From Azolla caroliniana (taxonomy: Eukaryota; Polypodiophyta): a stretch of 64,000 nt of DNA. The notes beneath the pieces are model-generated. The model worked only from the letters and a program-made list of their open reading frames with translations, made no database searches and had not been told where the DNA came from. The first letter of the stretch is position 1; the number at the start of each line of letters is the position of its first letter. Where the stretch lies: positions 12,090,001 through 12,154,000 of the forward strand of contig JBHGNT010000009.1 in the NCBI GenBank assembly GCA_043228905.1, written 5' to 3'. Made by a program: the position numbers and the translations under genes. This document shows positions 10,498 to 22,744 of this stretch, piece after piece.

Positions 10498-13330
10498 TGG
10501 CGTCCTCAAGGAACCAAGCGGGAGAGCTCGAAAGGATGATGCTAATCGTTGAGCAAATGATAAGATCTCGGGGCAACGACGCGAGCGTGGAGAAGGTTGT
10601 CGATCGTGTCATAGAGCTCGAGGGCCAATTCGATGGAAGGAACGTTACGAAGTTCCTTGATGCATATAGAAGGGAGATGAATCAGAGGGACGTGTCCGAG
10701 GCATGTCAAATCGCAAGCTTCAAGAGAGTTGTCGCCAACAACATCCAAAGACGCGTCATCGAGCTTCCAAAAGGTAAGACAACATGGTCCGAGTTCGAGA
10801 AAACAATACTAGCGGAGTTTGTGACTGAAGACTCAATGAGGATGACTCGACATGCCCTGATGAAGTGGATAGAGAAGAAGAATAAGAAGATGAGCGTCTC
10901 GAGGGTGTAGGACGAATTCGACTAGATGTTTAGTCGTCTCCCCAATACGGACCAAGTGTTTCTTGAAGAGGACAAGACTTTGTACTTCTTTAAGGCCGTG
11001 GACATAAAGGATAGACGGGAGTTGGGGACTTTTCTCGAAGATGATACCCAAGCAAATGGGCTCGTAGCGGACTGGATCGCGGTGAAGCGGGCATGGAATA
11101 GGCTCGACAAGCATCGCCAATGGGTTGATGACACCGACTTGACGGGATCGACTACCACGGAGAAAGCAAGACCGCCGAAAGTAGCTGAGCCGCCAAGACA
11201 AAGTAACGTGGAAGAAAAGAAGATTGATGACGACATCATTGAAGAGCTGGCGAAGAAGTTCGAGAAGGTCACGCTAGCCAACATGAATCGTCGGGGCCCT
11301 AAAGGAAAAGAACCCTTTAGATGCGTGTGGTGTGATAGCATGGACCACATGAGAAGGGATTGTGCGAGCCTTCGAGAGGCGATTCGACAAAATATCGTAT
11401 ACATAGAGGACAACATGATCTGCTCAAGCGAGACTAGAAGACCCCTACGGGTGAATTTCGGAAGAGGAGGAATGAAGAAATCTATGGAGGATGCCGATGC
11501 GACTCATGTGGATGCGATGCACTATGCTGCGTCGGCCGGAATAAGAGTCGGAAAAGACAAGACTGAAGCTACTAGAGCGGGAGCAAAGTTTTGGATTTCC
11601 ATTCTTGAATATGAGAAGAAGGGAAAAGTCACATCGAACGAGGTAGAGCTTGCGGACCGAAGCGTGCAAAGCATAATCGGGTGGTCGGATCCGGTGGACG
11701 AAAACACCCTACTCGCAGAGGTGATGTGCGACAACCACGAGGTGTTTGTCGAAGAAAAGAGAAAGAGAATAGAAGAGCAAGGCCCATCAAAAAGACATGA
11801 AACAAGGAACGCGAAAAAGAAGATTCTCGAAGGTCGGACATAGAGCAGACGACGGACCTAAAGAAGATTCTCGAAGAACGTGTTCTTGATAGCCACGTAA
11901 CTTTGTCCTTGAGGGAATTGCTTGGCATTACGAAGAAGGAGTTCCATGACACGATCGTGGACCTTGTAAAGAGAAAGAGACAACAATCGGATGAGGAAGA
12001 AGAGAAGCCGCAAAAAGCAAAAACGAATGCCATAACGATGGAAAGAGACGAAATCGATGAAGATATGGTGGATAGCCACTACACTCGACCTCATTGGGCA
12101 CGAGCAACAACGGAGATGCCGGTGAAGATCGGGGAGAAGAAAGAGACCGTGGTAGCCTTGATCGACCACGGCTCGGAGATCAACCTCATGTCAACCGACT
12201 TCTACAAAAAAGGAAGATGGCCAATCAATACAAACCACGGATGGAAGATTCGCGCGGCAACAAAGTCTACGAAGGACTTGTACAGAGCTTGTCCCAATAT
12301 CAAAGTCACGATCGGGGATGTGGAGATGGATCAACACTTCTTCGTACAAGAATCGGCGTCGCATCCTGTCATCCTAGGGCAACCTTATATCACATCATCT
12401 CGGATGGAGACCAAAGTGTTCGATAATGGAGCAGCCTTCGCACGAATAAAGAGTCTTGACAACCAAAGATTGGTCCAATTCCTAATGGTGCGAGCCAATC
12501 ATGAAAGGAATCGAGATAGTCTCGGAGGTGAATCCTCGGATTTTTAGAGTGGACTATTGAAGCATGGGGCACAAATAGTCTGAGCAATCACAAGACCCCA
12601 CAAGAAAGAAGAGTGCGTGGATTGCGAGGAGAAGCAACATGTGTCACACCTAGTGGCGCATGTAAACTAGTACTACCCGACAAGAAGCACAAGCGCCGAA
12701 TACAAGAATTCGAGAAGATGCTGAAAGAAGAAAACATAATAGAAGAAGGAGAGTTCGTGACTCATATTATGGAAGAAGCCTCATTTAAAGACACCATCAG
12801 CGAAATCAAGGACGTCGTGGACTTGAGCTATCTTCACAACCAACGCGTGATTTCGGTTAACTCCGTCAACATGTACGCTATCATCGATGAATACCGTCGT
12901 GGCATCTCAATAAAGGAAGCTAACATCAACACGAAATATAAAACGGTGGATAAGAAGATCAAGCGAGTTGCGGCTCCGCTACCGGAAGATAGCTGGCAAA
13001 AGATGAAGGAAGTGGCTAACGATCCAAGCTTAAGAGATCCGAAGAAGATAGGTCATGTCTTCACCAAAGAGACGAAGGGGAAGCTACGAGTTGGAAAGGA
13101 GGATTTCCTTCTCCCTGAAGAGGAGCGAATGTTTCGCGATATGCTTGAGAGACATGGGAAGGTTTTCGCATTCTTCCCACGAGAAATCGGATGCGCCGAC
13201 CCAAAGGTTATAGAGCCGATGGTGATCTTCACGGTGCCTCATGTGCCTTGGAATTTGAAACCGATACCGGTTTTGAGAGCACACCTTCCGAAGATGATCA
13301 AGCTCTTAAAGGAGAAGGTGAGTATGGTAA
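10498..13330 (+). pseudogene. gypsy gag, protease and start of RT (G4)
   Basis: ATG at 10498 begins MASSRNQAGELERMM. The gag region carries a retrotransposon-gag-like block (KRVVANNIQRRVIELP) and one zinc knuckle, CVWCDSMDHMRRDC (about 11326-11367). A protease follows with VVALIDHGSEINLMS, so the usual D-S/T-G is D-H-G. The frame then runs through a linker to the beginning of RT (PKMIKLLKEKV). Stops at 10908 and 10923, a shift near 11840 and stops near 12545-12670 break it. At about 13330 it is cut by copia Q sequence, and the whole RT/RNase H core is absent. Confidence 0.75.
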
Positions 13331-15201
13331 TTTCGCATGCGCCAGCATACTCCGGACCCTCTCCATTATGGTCCGGTTCATCCTCTCGGCCAGCCCATTC
13401 AGTTCCGGCGTCTTCGGCACAGTAAACTCGAGCCGGATTCCCTTCGAGCGACAGTACTCCTTGAACTGCCCCCGGTATTCCCCTCCGTTATCCGCTCGTA
13501 TCGCTTTCAGCTTCTTGCCGGATTCCCTCTCCACTCTCACGTGGAGTTCTTTGAAGACGCACAACACTTGGTCCTTTGTCTTCATCGGTGCCGTCCACAG
13601 TTTTCGGCTATGATCATCTATGAATGTTACGAAGTACTGGGCTCCGCCATGTGACTTCGTTTCTACCTAACACACATCAGTGTGCACCAACTCCAATGGT
13701 GCGCTACGTCTCGTCGGTGGCCTTGAGTGGAAGGAGGTTCGGTTCTGCTTACCGGCCAGGCAATCGGTACACTTCTCCAGGTGCACATGCTTCACTGGAA
13801 TAAGGTTGTCTTCTGCAAGCCTCTTCATCCCCTTCTCACTCATGTGGCACAGTCTCTTGTGCCACAGCTCACCGGCAGTGTCGGCTGCCACGTTCAACTC
13901 TTCCGGACACAACCAGGCATTCATAAGGTACAGTGTGTTGACTTTCCGGGCCCGAGCCACTATCAGGCTCCCCTTGCTGAACTTCATTACGCCGTTCCGG
14001 ATGCTACCTGTGTAGCCTTCATCGTCTAGCCTCCCGGCCGAAATCAGGTTCAATCGAACCTCCGGAACGTGTCTGACATCCCTCAGCAGCATTTTGCATC
14101 CGGTCGAGGTTGTCAACCACACGTCTCCTACGCTGGCAATCCGGCACGTACCTTCATTTCCCATCCGAACACAGCCATGTTCACCGGCTGTGTAGGATGA
14201 GAAGTATCTTCTTTCCGGGGTCAGGTGGAACGATGCTCCGGAATCGACCACCCAGGTAGTCTCATCGCCGGCAATGTTTAGTTCACCTTCTTCGGTGATG
14301 AGCATGATCTCCTCTTCGCTTGCCGCGAGTGCCGTCGTTCCTTTCGGTCCTGCCCTTGCCGATCCGAACCATTCCGGTCCGTGGCTCCCCGGTAAGCCCC
14401 GTTCCGTTCCGAAGACTTCTTCGAATCGGTGTCGTCGGCTCCGTTGTCTTTTCGGTAATGCCGACAATTCTTTCGGAAGTGCCCCGGCTTCCCACAGTGG
14501 AAGCATGTGGGCCTTCCTCTTGACTGCGACTGGGTCCCAGACTTCTCCCGTCTTTGCGGACTCCGGTTCCATTGTCTTCCCCGTTCCGATTCGGTAAGCA
14601 GCGCCTTCGAGTCGGAGGCCGGTTCTTTATCTCTCCGACGCGCTTCTTCGTTCAAAATACTTGTCTTTACCGTTTGTAGGGACAAGTTATCTTCGGTGCA
14701 GGAGGTGCTGAGAGTCACCACCAAGTTCTCCCAGCTTTCCGGCAATGTACACATCAGAATGATGGCTTGCATTGCATCCTCCAGCGGGAACTTGATCGCC
14801 GCAAGCTGGTTCACGAATCCCATGAACGTGCTTACGTGTTCCACCATACTCTCGCCGTCCCGGTACTTGAGGTTCACTATCTTCCTCATCAGGGAGGTCC
14901 GGTTCAACGCATTCTTCCTCTCGTAGAGGCCCGACAGCTTCCGCCACATCTCATATGCGTTGGTGTCGTTCGCCACATGTTGTAGAACGCTCACGTCTAC
15001 GTATTGCCGAATGGTTGCAACGGCTTTCCGGTTCAGAAGCCTCCATTCCGACTCAAGTACTCCCTTCGGTATTTCCGACTTGTCAATCGGTTCGTACAGA
15101 TCCCGAACAATCAGAAGATCCTCCATCTTGATCTTCCAGTCGGCGTAATTCTGCGCATTCAGCACCATCATCCCCGGCTGCCCGCTGCCGCCGCCTTCCA
15201 T
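13331..15201 (-). pseudogene. copia gag-protease-integrase (element Q)
   Basis: The ATG at 15201 starts MEGGGSGQPGMMVLNAQNYADW, a copia gag clearly different from that of B, E, M and P. From about KTSILNEEARRRDKE onward it becomes very similar to them. The zinc knuckle CFHCGKPGHFRKNC is complete and the protease motif is DSGAS. A one-base loss near 14340 shifts the frame between knuckle and protease, and a TAG at 13667-13669 replaces Gln after VHTDVC. Integrase shows HHCC, RADNGGEY and LAERMNRT. It stops at MLAHAK, the deletion edge. Confidence 0.85.
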
Positions 15202-15231
15202 TTTCTGCAGCAACTCGCTCTGATACCAAAT

Positions 15232-15835
15232 TGATGAAAATTAATCGACACTTTCCAAACTTCACCTCTCGGCCACAACCAAGGAAACACACGAATCGTT
15301 GTTGCAGAAAGTGGGAAATGCAGAAGTAAATAAGTGGAGACACGATTTAACGTGGAAAACCCTGTACGGGAAAAAACCACGGGAGTACAAGACTCCGAAC
15401 CAAAACTATGCACAGAGAAGTATACAATGGCGAGCTGCAAGGCGACGACCTTGAGCTCGCTGTCCTCGCCACAGGCGGCGGAAATACACAGAGGCGTCGA
15501 CCTCTTCCTCTCTCACGCTCTATCTCTCACACGGCTGCTCTCTCTTCACTCCTCTTAAGTGGCAAAACAGAAAAATGAGTAGCAACATTAAAACTGTTTG
15601 CCCTAAGTCATATTTATACACATATGACTTTCGGGCTATTTACAACTATAGCCTCAAGGGCCCTTGGCAAACATATTCACAAATATGTCCCCGCATCCGG
15701 ATCTTGTTCGGGTACATTCGTCATCCGGCTCCGTAACCGGGATCTTCATCATCCGGTTCCGAAACCGCAACCGGGCTTGTCGTCATTCATCTCCGACATC
15801 CGACCATCCCATCCGAAGGGACCGTAATCCCAACA
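15232..15835 (-). repeat. 5' LTR of copia Q (family L1)
   Basis: A 604-bp LTR, sense TGTTGGGATTACGG to ...TTTTCATCA, with TATA palindrome near 15600-15630 and the GTGGTTTTTTCCCG U5 block. It is close to the LTR at 950-1589. Its outer end abuts G4 integrase sequence (AAGTG at 15836). Confidence 0.85.
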
Positions 15836-16455
15836 AAGTGGTGGTAAAGAAAGAAGAGCAAGAGACGCTGATGACTGAATTCCACGAGAGTGCTTGGGCA
15901 GGTAATAGAGGAACATGGGCGACATTCGAAAAGTTGAAGGAGAAGTACTGGTGGCCAAGCATGTACAAAGATGTACTCCATTTCGTGTCCACATGCGAAA
16001 CTTGCCAAATATATTCAAATATACGTCATCGTGATGAGTTACAACCGACATACCCACTCACCATACACTTCAAATGGATGGTGGATCTGGTCTCTATGCC
16101 AATGGGAGTGGCACAAATGAAGTACTTAGCGCTAGCAAGGGAAGACTTGACAAATCAAGTGGAAGGACGAGCCTTGACAAATAAGACGACTTCAGCCGTT
16201 TGTAAATTTCTGCTTGAAGAGGTTGTTTGCCGATATGAATGTGTAGGGAAGATAGTGGCCGACCGAGGGGAGTTGGACGCGCACGAAGCGACGGAGCTCT
16301 TCGAAAGACAAGGCGTGAAGCTCTCCCTCACGACTGCCTACAATCCGGAAGTGAATGGGAAGATCGAGCGAGGGCATGGACCTATCGTTAAAGCCATTGT
16401 ACGGGCATGCAACGGTCGAGTCGGGAATTGGCCACGACTATTACCCTATGCCTTG
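15836..16455 (+). pseudogene. gypsy integrase fragment (G4)
   Basis: The frame from 15836 encodes an integrase zinc-finger region (EFHESAWAGNRGTW...CETCQ) and catalytic core. Asp, Asp and Glu are present in MVDLVSMP, IVADRGELD and VNGKIERGHG. The second finger histidine appears to be Asn (AGNRG). The frame is open but is a headless fragment. At about 16455 (PYALWA) it passes into an unrelated protein in the same frame. Confidence 0.75.
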
Positions 16456-17010
16456 TGGGCTGTTATAAAGCAGGCACTTACCCATGAACAACTAAAGGCA
16501 GATGGTGTGTAGATGAATTGTGCAACACATGTAGTTGAATTTTTAAGAGCTAATATGTCAACGAGTGCAACTAGTGTTTATTCCTCGCAGGTTTGAGATA
16601 TCAAACGTTAATTTTGGGAAGTGAAGATAGATGAAGTAAATAGGGAGAAGACCTGGGAGTGCCAAGGAATTCCCGAATTGCGATCTCTCCATGTTGTTCA
16701 CGTGGATGGTCATTGTATTGCGGTTAGATAATTAACTTGTTTTTGCTTCCATTGTGTGCAAGGAAATTGGAGGTATTGTTTAAACAAAGCATATATTCAG
16801 AATTGGGAGTATCATACATTAAACAATAAGAAAGTAGTTGATGGAGAAACAGAAAAGAATGTTGACTTCACATATCAAGGACGTGGAGATATTCTAAGTG
16901 ATATCTTAAATGTTGGGGATAATTTCGCTGTAAATGCAGAAGAAGACAATTCAGAGGGTGATGATTTCTATATATTGAAGTGCACGGTTAGTAAACAGTG
17001 TGCAACGTAG
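16456..17010 (+). pseudogene. fragment of a non-LTR gene with Cys-rich CxC-like motif and BAH-like segment
   Basis: One frame, broken only by stops (16510, 16594, 16609 and 16728), reads through this stretch. Visible parts are KQALTHEQLKADGV, VNREKTWECQGIPELRSLHV, the Cys-rich LTCFCFHCVQGNW, then NVGDNFAVNAEEDNSEGDDF and YILKCTVSKQ. The last part resembles the segment VGMLVATLAGGDKLGHPFWI at the end of the DUF7869-type gene near 58200, which suggests a BAH/Tudor-like fold. I do not know the function; a transposase-associated protein of a large DNA element is likely. Copia P (LTR from 17018) cuts it. Confidence 0.5.
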
Positions 17011-17017
17011 AATATAT

Positions 17018-17302
17018 TGTTGGGAAGTTGGTCCCTCCAGATGGGATCCGGTTGTGAATGAAGAGGACCTGGTGAGAATCGGAAGAGATCCAGAAACTGG
17101 ATCGGATGGACCCTGTGAAAACCGGAAGAGATCCAGAAACTGGATCGGATAGACCCGGTGAGAACCGGAAGAGAAGACATATTTGTAAATATGTTTGGAG
17201 TAAGCCTATTGAGGCTATATTTGTAAATAGCCCTAACTTCATATAAGTATAAATATGACTTAGGGCAATCACTTTAAATAAGGTTTTGTTGTCATATTGT
17301 TG

Positions 17303-17347
<45 letters not shown>

Positions 17348-17622
17348 TATAGAGTGATACTCTATTGTGACTGCCGGTTGGCAAAGATACAGAGCTCGAG
17401 GTGGTTGCCTCCGAGTCTCTGATTGTACCTTTCTTATATAGTGATAGCTTGGAGTCTGTGGGATCCCGTGGTTTTTCCCATTAGGGTTTCCACGTAAACA
17501 TCCTCTGTACTTTCTTTTGGTGTATCAGTATTCATCCCTATTCCCATTTCTGTGTTTGAGCCTTAAAGGAAGTGATCTAAGACTCGGTTGTGGCCGAGCA
17601 GTTTTCCACGCTATTCTCCAGA
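17018..17622 (+). repeat. 5' LTR of copia P (family L3)
   Basis: TGTTGGGAAGTTGG to ...TATTCTCCAGA, about 605 bp; the last CA seen in family M is changed to GA. U3 has two 43-bp units (about 17092-17177), R/U5 has a long (GA)n run at 17306-17344 and the GTGGTTTTTCCCA block. Confidence 0.75.
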
Positions 17623-17651
17623 ATCTGGTATCAGCGCGAACAACACAGGAA

Positions 17652-19287
17652 ATGGAAGAATCGTTCAACGGCATGTTCAAGCTCACCGGCTCCAACTACT
17701 CAGTGTGGAAGTCGAAGAGGAGGGATATGTTGGTGGTTCAAGCTCTTTGGTTGTCGGTTCAGTTCAGGGACAAGAGACCAGATAAGATCGACGCCACAGT
17801 GTGGGAGGTGATGCACATGAAGACAATGGCATACATTCGGTGCTTCCTCGACATAAGCCTGTACAACAACTTCAATGAAGAAAGCAAGGCTCATGAACTA
17901 TGGGAGAACATCAACATCATGTTCCAGAACAAAAATGCATTAATCGGGTTTCCGTATTCCGGAAGCTAGTGAGGTTCTAGTACCAAGACGGCTCCAGTAT
18001 GGCGGAGCACATGAATGCCTTCCAAGGGCTAATACATCAAGCAACCTCGTTGGAAGTACCTCTCACCGATGAGGTACTCGCATTAATCCTGCTCGGTTCC
18101 CTCCCGGATAGTTGGGAGACGTTAGTTGTCACGTTGGGCAACACTGGGCCGGAAGGAAAGAAGTTGTCCCTAGCAAGAGTCAAGTCAAACTTGCTAGATG
18201 AAGAAGCTCGTCGGAAGGACAGGGAGTCCGGAACCGATCCAAAGGCCTTGGTCATGGAAGATGACCACAACCGGGGAAGAGGCCGGTATTAGAGTCCCCA
18301 AAACTAGGACAAATCGGGGATGAGGTCGATGTCAATGGGGAGGCCTACTTACTTCTACTGTAGGAAACCGAGGCATTTCCAGAAGAACTGTCGGCATTTC
18401 CAGAAAGAGAAAGAAACTAGCACTACCGATTCGAAGAAGAGTTCGGACTAGAGAGGCCCGGATTGGAAAGGAACGTCAGAAATCGGGACAAGTGAAGAAG
18501 AACTGATGCTCATTACCGAAGAGAATGATTTAAACCTTGTCGGCAACGAGACAACGTGGGTTGTCGATTCCGGAGTGTTGGAAATGCTTCTCAGCTGGTG
18601 ATCATGGTTGTGTCCGGATGGGGAATGAAGGTACATGCCAAATTGTTGGCATACGGGATGTGTTGTTGACGACATCAACTAGATGCAAGTTGCTATTCAA
18701 GAATATCTGACACGTTCCGAAGGTTCGACTGAACCTAATATCAGCCGGTCAGCTGGATGATGAAGGCTACATGGGTAGCAACCGGAACGGAATTATGAAG
18801 TTCAGCAAAGGGAGCCCAATAGTGGCTCGAGCCTGGAAGGTCAACACATTGTACTTGATGTATGCCCAGATATGCTAGGAAGAAGTGAACATTGCATCCG
18901 ACACTGCCGGTAAGCTGTGGCACAAGACACTGTGTCATATGAGTCAGAAGGGGATGAAGAGACTTGCCGAAGAGAATCTCATTCCAGTGAAGGACGTGCA
19001 ACTTGAGAAGTGCACCAATTACTTGGCCGGCAAGCAAAACCGAACCTCCTTCTGGTCAAGACCACCGATGAGACGGAATGCACCACTAGAGCTGGTGCAT
19101 ACTGATGTGTGTTAAGTGGACATGAAGTCACATGCCGGATCGCAGTACTTCGTGAAATTCATAGACGACCTCATCTGAAAGCTATGATTCTTACCGTTGA
19201 AGACGAAGGATCAGGTGTTATCTATCTTCAAGGAACTCCACGTGAGAGTCGAAAGAGAAACCGGTTAGAAGCTGACGGCGGTTTGAG
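17652..19287 (+). pseudogene. copia gag-protease-integrase (element P)
   Basis: ATG at 17652 starts MEESFNGMFKLTGSNYSVW. A frameshift lies near 17940 and stops follow (18290, 18307, 18449 region). The protease keeps VVDSG but then has lost bases, so the usual ASFHLT part is gone. Integrase keeps the HHCC region (WHKTLCHMSQKG...CTNY, last Cys changed to Tyr) and a stop after VHTDVC. The frame is cut at KLTAV by the junction with gypsy G6. Confidence 0.8.
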
Positions 19288-19288
19288 C

Positions 19289-22200
19289 TGAGACTGGTGG
19301 CTGTACGACGGGTGCCTGCGTTAGCATTACCTTTAGCGCATCATATGCCTTTTCTTCCGTCACTGTCCATTGGAAGGGAATCGGATGAATGGCGGCATGT
19401 AACGGCGTGGCGAAGTCCGCCAAATAGCGTATCATCCAATTTTGCCATCGTATTTGTCCGAAAAAACGGCTGAGTGATTTCGCATTTGTTTGCATTTTTG
19501 CTTGGGTAATCGAGGAGATTTTATTCGGATCGACCACTATCCTTTCCTTGCTGACTATATGGCCAAGGAGAGCCCCACTGGTAACACCGAAGGCACATTT
19601 GGTGGGATTCAGGTTTAAGTGTGCGGTGCGGCAACGTTCCAAGCATAGTTGCAGATGCGTAAAATGGCCGATTGTTCTCCCATATACCGCAAAATCGTCT
19701 AAAAAAACTTGCATGAAGGCCGGAAAATATTCCCCAAAAATCTCTATGATTGTCCGTTGAAATGTCACCGGCGCCGTCTTTAGCCCAAACATCATGACAA
19801 CTGCAACATAGACTCCCCAGTCCGTGAGAAACGCCGACTTCTCTTGGTCGTCGGGGCGCATGCGTACTTGGTTGTACCCACTGAAGCCATCTAAAAAACT
19901 GCACATGTCATGCCCCACGACTTTGTCCAGTATGCTATCGGTGAAAGTTAAAGGGAATGCGTCCGTAATGGTTACGACGTTTAATTTTCGGTAGTCCACG
20001 CATACCCGTATTTTGCCATTTTTCCTTGGTACAACTACGATTGGGCTTAACCATGTAGCTTGTTTAACTGGCCGTATGAATCCCGCCTTGAGGAGTTTGT
20101 CAATTTCTTCTTTTACGCGGGTCGCGTAGTTTGGGTTCATGTGGTATCGACGTTGTTGGACCGGTTTCGTGTCGGTTGCTAAATTGATCTTATGTTGATA
20201 GAACTTTGGATCTAACCCCTTCATGTCCTTGTGGGCCCAGGCGAACACATCTTTATACTTCTTGAGTAGTGCTATCATCGCGTCTCTCTGGTCCGACATT
20301 AATTCTTTTGCGATGGAGAGGAAACGGGGTTCTGACGCCATACCCACATTTACTTCTTCTAGGGTTGAGGCGGTGACTCGCCATGAAATTTCCATTTCCC
20401 TCTTAGACACTGCTCATGCTCTGCTTAGTTCTAATATTGACTCCGGTTTTGGTTCGTAAGCCTCGTTGTGAAGTGTAGCGGGCGTGGCATATTCCGCCGC
20501 GGTTTCGATGATGTCGATTTCGAACAACGGAATAATCCGAGGGTGCTCGTCTAGGTATGCCTCTAATTCTGTATCATCCACCCCAGCCAGCATATTTATA
20601 TCCTCCGCGTACAGTGGTGTTATGCCCTTGGGTTGTGTCGCCATTTCCTCTGTTGGTACGCGGACCTTGGTGCGTCCGCATCGAAAGCTGATACACTTGT
20701 GTTGCCAGCTCTACTTGATATTCGCTGAACGAAGCCATAGTCTGCCTAGTAGCATAGGATACACCCCTGGGGCGTCAAGGGCGAGGACTACCGCCGAGAT
20801 GTCGAAGCGATGTCCTCCCACGATAATGCCTACCTTGCGTATCAACCCCAATGGTCGTAATGAGGAGGTATCCGCCATGGGGAGCCAGAACGAGCAAGCT
20901 TCCCATTCTGAAATTCCCAATTGTTCGCATGTCTTCGCGCTAATTACATTAACGCCCGAGCCGCCATCGATTACGCATCCTGGGATTTCTTGACCATGTA
21001 ATATCAACTTAATAGCCGGGTTGTGGTGATTCACTACTGTCGGTTCATCGCTAATGTCTATAAAATTCGCGGTGACACTTACCCCAGGTCTGTCCGTCAC
21101 CCGCTCTTCCACGGCCTAGCGGAATCATGGGACTAGTTGCAACAACTTCTCCATGGTTAACGTTATCTCGCAGCCTGTCAGTGCTTGCCATATGGGGTTC
21201 GGGGATGGTCCCTCGTCCTCCAATAGCTCCACCATGTTTGCGGACTCCTTCCGCATGCGCTCCATATTTGTCGCATTTGCTTTTTCAACCCATGCATGGG
21301 TTGTCCGCCGTATCTCATCTTGTGCGGCCCAATCAACATTTTTTGTTTGCTGACGTGTCGTGATTTGCTATACTTCCATCGTAATCGTATTGACGGCGGG
21401 CCCCTTGCCCTTGCGTACTGGGCATTGTGTGGCATAATGTCCAGGTTGTTGACAAACAAAACAATGGATGCTAGATTCGCCCTTCTTGGCCCCTGGTGGT
21501 GTGTGCCGATCCCCAGGTGTGACTTGCTCCTCCCGGTCCTGATTCGTTCTTCGGAGCATACGCGGTGGTTGATGTTGGTCCCGGCGTGGTTCCTGGTGCC
21601 GTTCATTGTCCGAACTTTCGTCGTACCGCCGTTGGTCCCGATATTGCCGATGCTTTCCGCGAGACCCATTGAAGCCGCCACATTTGTTCATCGAACGGTA
21701 ATTCTCATAGCATCGGCCCCCTTTAGTATTTCTGGGGTTGCCATGGTAGTCTTCATGCTCCGGCTTGTCTTCCTCGGAATCGTTGTGATTACAGCGATTC
21801 CAGCAGTGTTGGTCATCGCGTGGATTGTGATCCATATACCGTGGTCGGTCTTCCTGCCACATTTGTTCATTACGGCGTGGGGGACGCTGTGTGTCCACGC
21901 TGCGTATTGCGGGCGTGGCTTTGTTCAACATATTGTACTCACACTGCTCAACTGTGTGAGCTTTCGAGTGACAGATTGGATAGTGGATTTGCATGTTGCA
22001 TTCAATTGCGGAATGCCCTGAATTCAAGCAAATCGTGCACTGGATCGCTTGACGAAAATGTCGTTCCTCGTCTTGAGGTAACACTTGTCGTAATGAGGAC
22101 ATGGAAAACCTTTCCTCTTCTTCGTCCAGCTCGATTTGGAGTGCTCTTTCTATGACCATATCGGTCGTTTCCCCTTTCACGCTATTGTTTTTGAGCGTTG

Positions 22201-22740
22201 TCCGTATGGGTCGGCGTAATGCTGCCAGAAATGTCTCCCTAGCCTCGTCCTCCGTCGGGCCCCGTTCTAATTTCCGTTGTAGATTTTGGAAACGTAGGCT
22301 GAAATCCGCGACTGTCTTGGTTGGCAACTGTTTAATTGTGTAAAACTACTCGAGGATTTCGCGTTGCGGCACCCTCAGATGAAAAAACCGTAGAAAGGCT
22401 GACTGCAGCTGGTCAAAGGTCGTGATTGCTGGTAGATCCATCTACGAATGCCAAAACGCCGCTCTCCCATCCAAGGTTAATCCGAACTTCGTCATTTTGG
22501 ACTGGTGCGCTACTGCCTCGGAAAGGCTCTGCGCCATGTGGTTTGCATTCCAGACATTGAGGAACAGGTGGATGTGGGTTGCGGCGTCAGTTTCGCCGTT
22601 GAAGCGGGGATAAGCAAAGGTCATGTTGGGTGCTACGGTGGTCAGGGAAAGACCATAATGCTTTTGTGGCGAGCGCGCTTCCTGCGTATCGCCGAGGTAT
22701 TTGGAGAGCGAGAAATCGTCTTTGTGGTCCCGACAGGTGC
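19289..22740 (-). pseudogene. gypsy gag-protease-RT (G6)
   Basis: The gag core (YPRFNGETDAATHIHLFLNVW) is followed by three zinc knuckles: CTICLNSGHSAIEC, CPICHSKAHTVEQC and, after a charged Arg/Asp-rich linker, CFVCQQPGHYATQC. The protease has CVIDGGSGVNVIS (D-G-G). RT shows LSPIVVVPRKNGKIRVCVDY, FLDGFSGYNQ and VFLDDFAVYG with both catalytic Asp. Stops are few (about 22440, 22345, 21366, 21116, 20712 and 20418), so this is the best-preserved gag-RT of the family here. It ends at VVQPPV in the RT/RNase H boundary. Confidence 0.85.
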
Positions 22741-22744
22741 GTGA

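Larger units (their letters stand above)
13331..15835 (-). mobile_element. copia element Q, 5' half
   Basis: Reverse-strand copia with 5' LTR, primer site (15217-15228, minus: TGGTATCAGAGC), gag, protease and most of integrase. It ends inside integrase at about 13331. Its own RT, RNase H and 3' LTR, and the RT of the surrounding G4, are all missing, which fits one deletion after Q inserted into G4. Confidence 0.85.
9238..16455 (+). mobile_element. gypsy element G4 (second gypsy type), interrupted and deleted
   Basis: 5' LTR, primer region, gag, protease and the start of RT are at 9238-13330, and integrase resumes at 15836-16455. The RT and RNase H part is missing where copia Q lies. No 3' LTR is present. 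It is inserted in the LTR of G1; the candidate TSD is TACGT (9233-9237) with no partner left. Confidence 0.75.
17018..19287 (+). mobile_element. copia element P, 5' half
   Basis: Forward copia with 5' LTR, primer site (TGGTATCAGCGC, 17626-17637), gag, protease and part of integrase. It ends at about 19287, where reverse-strand gypsy G6 RNase H sequence begins without an LTR on either side. Same family as M (30304-35178). Confidence 0.8.
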
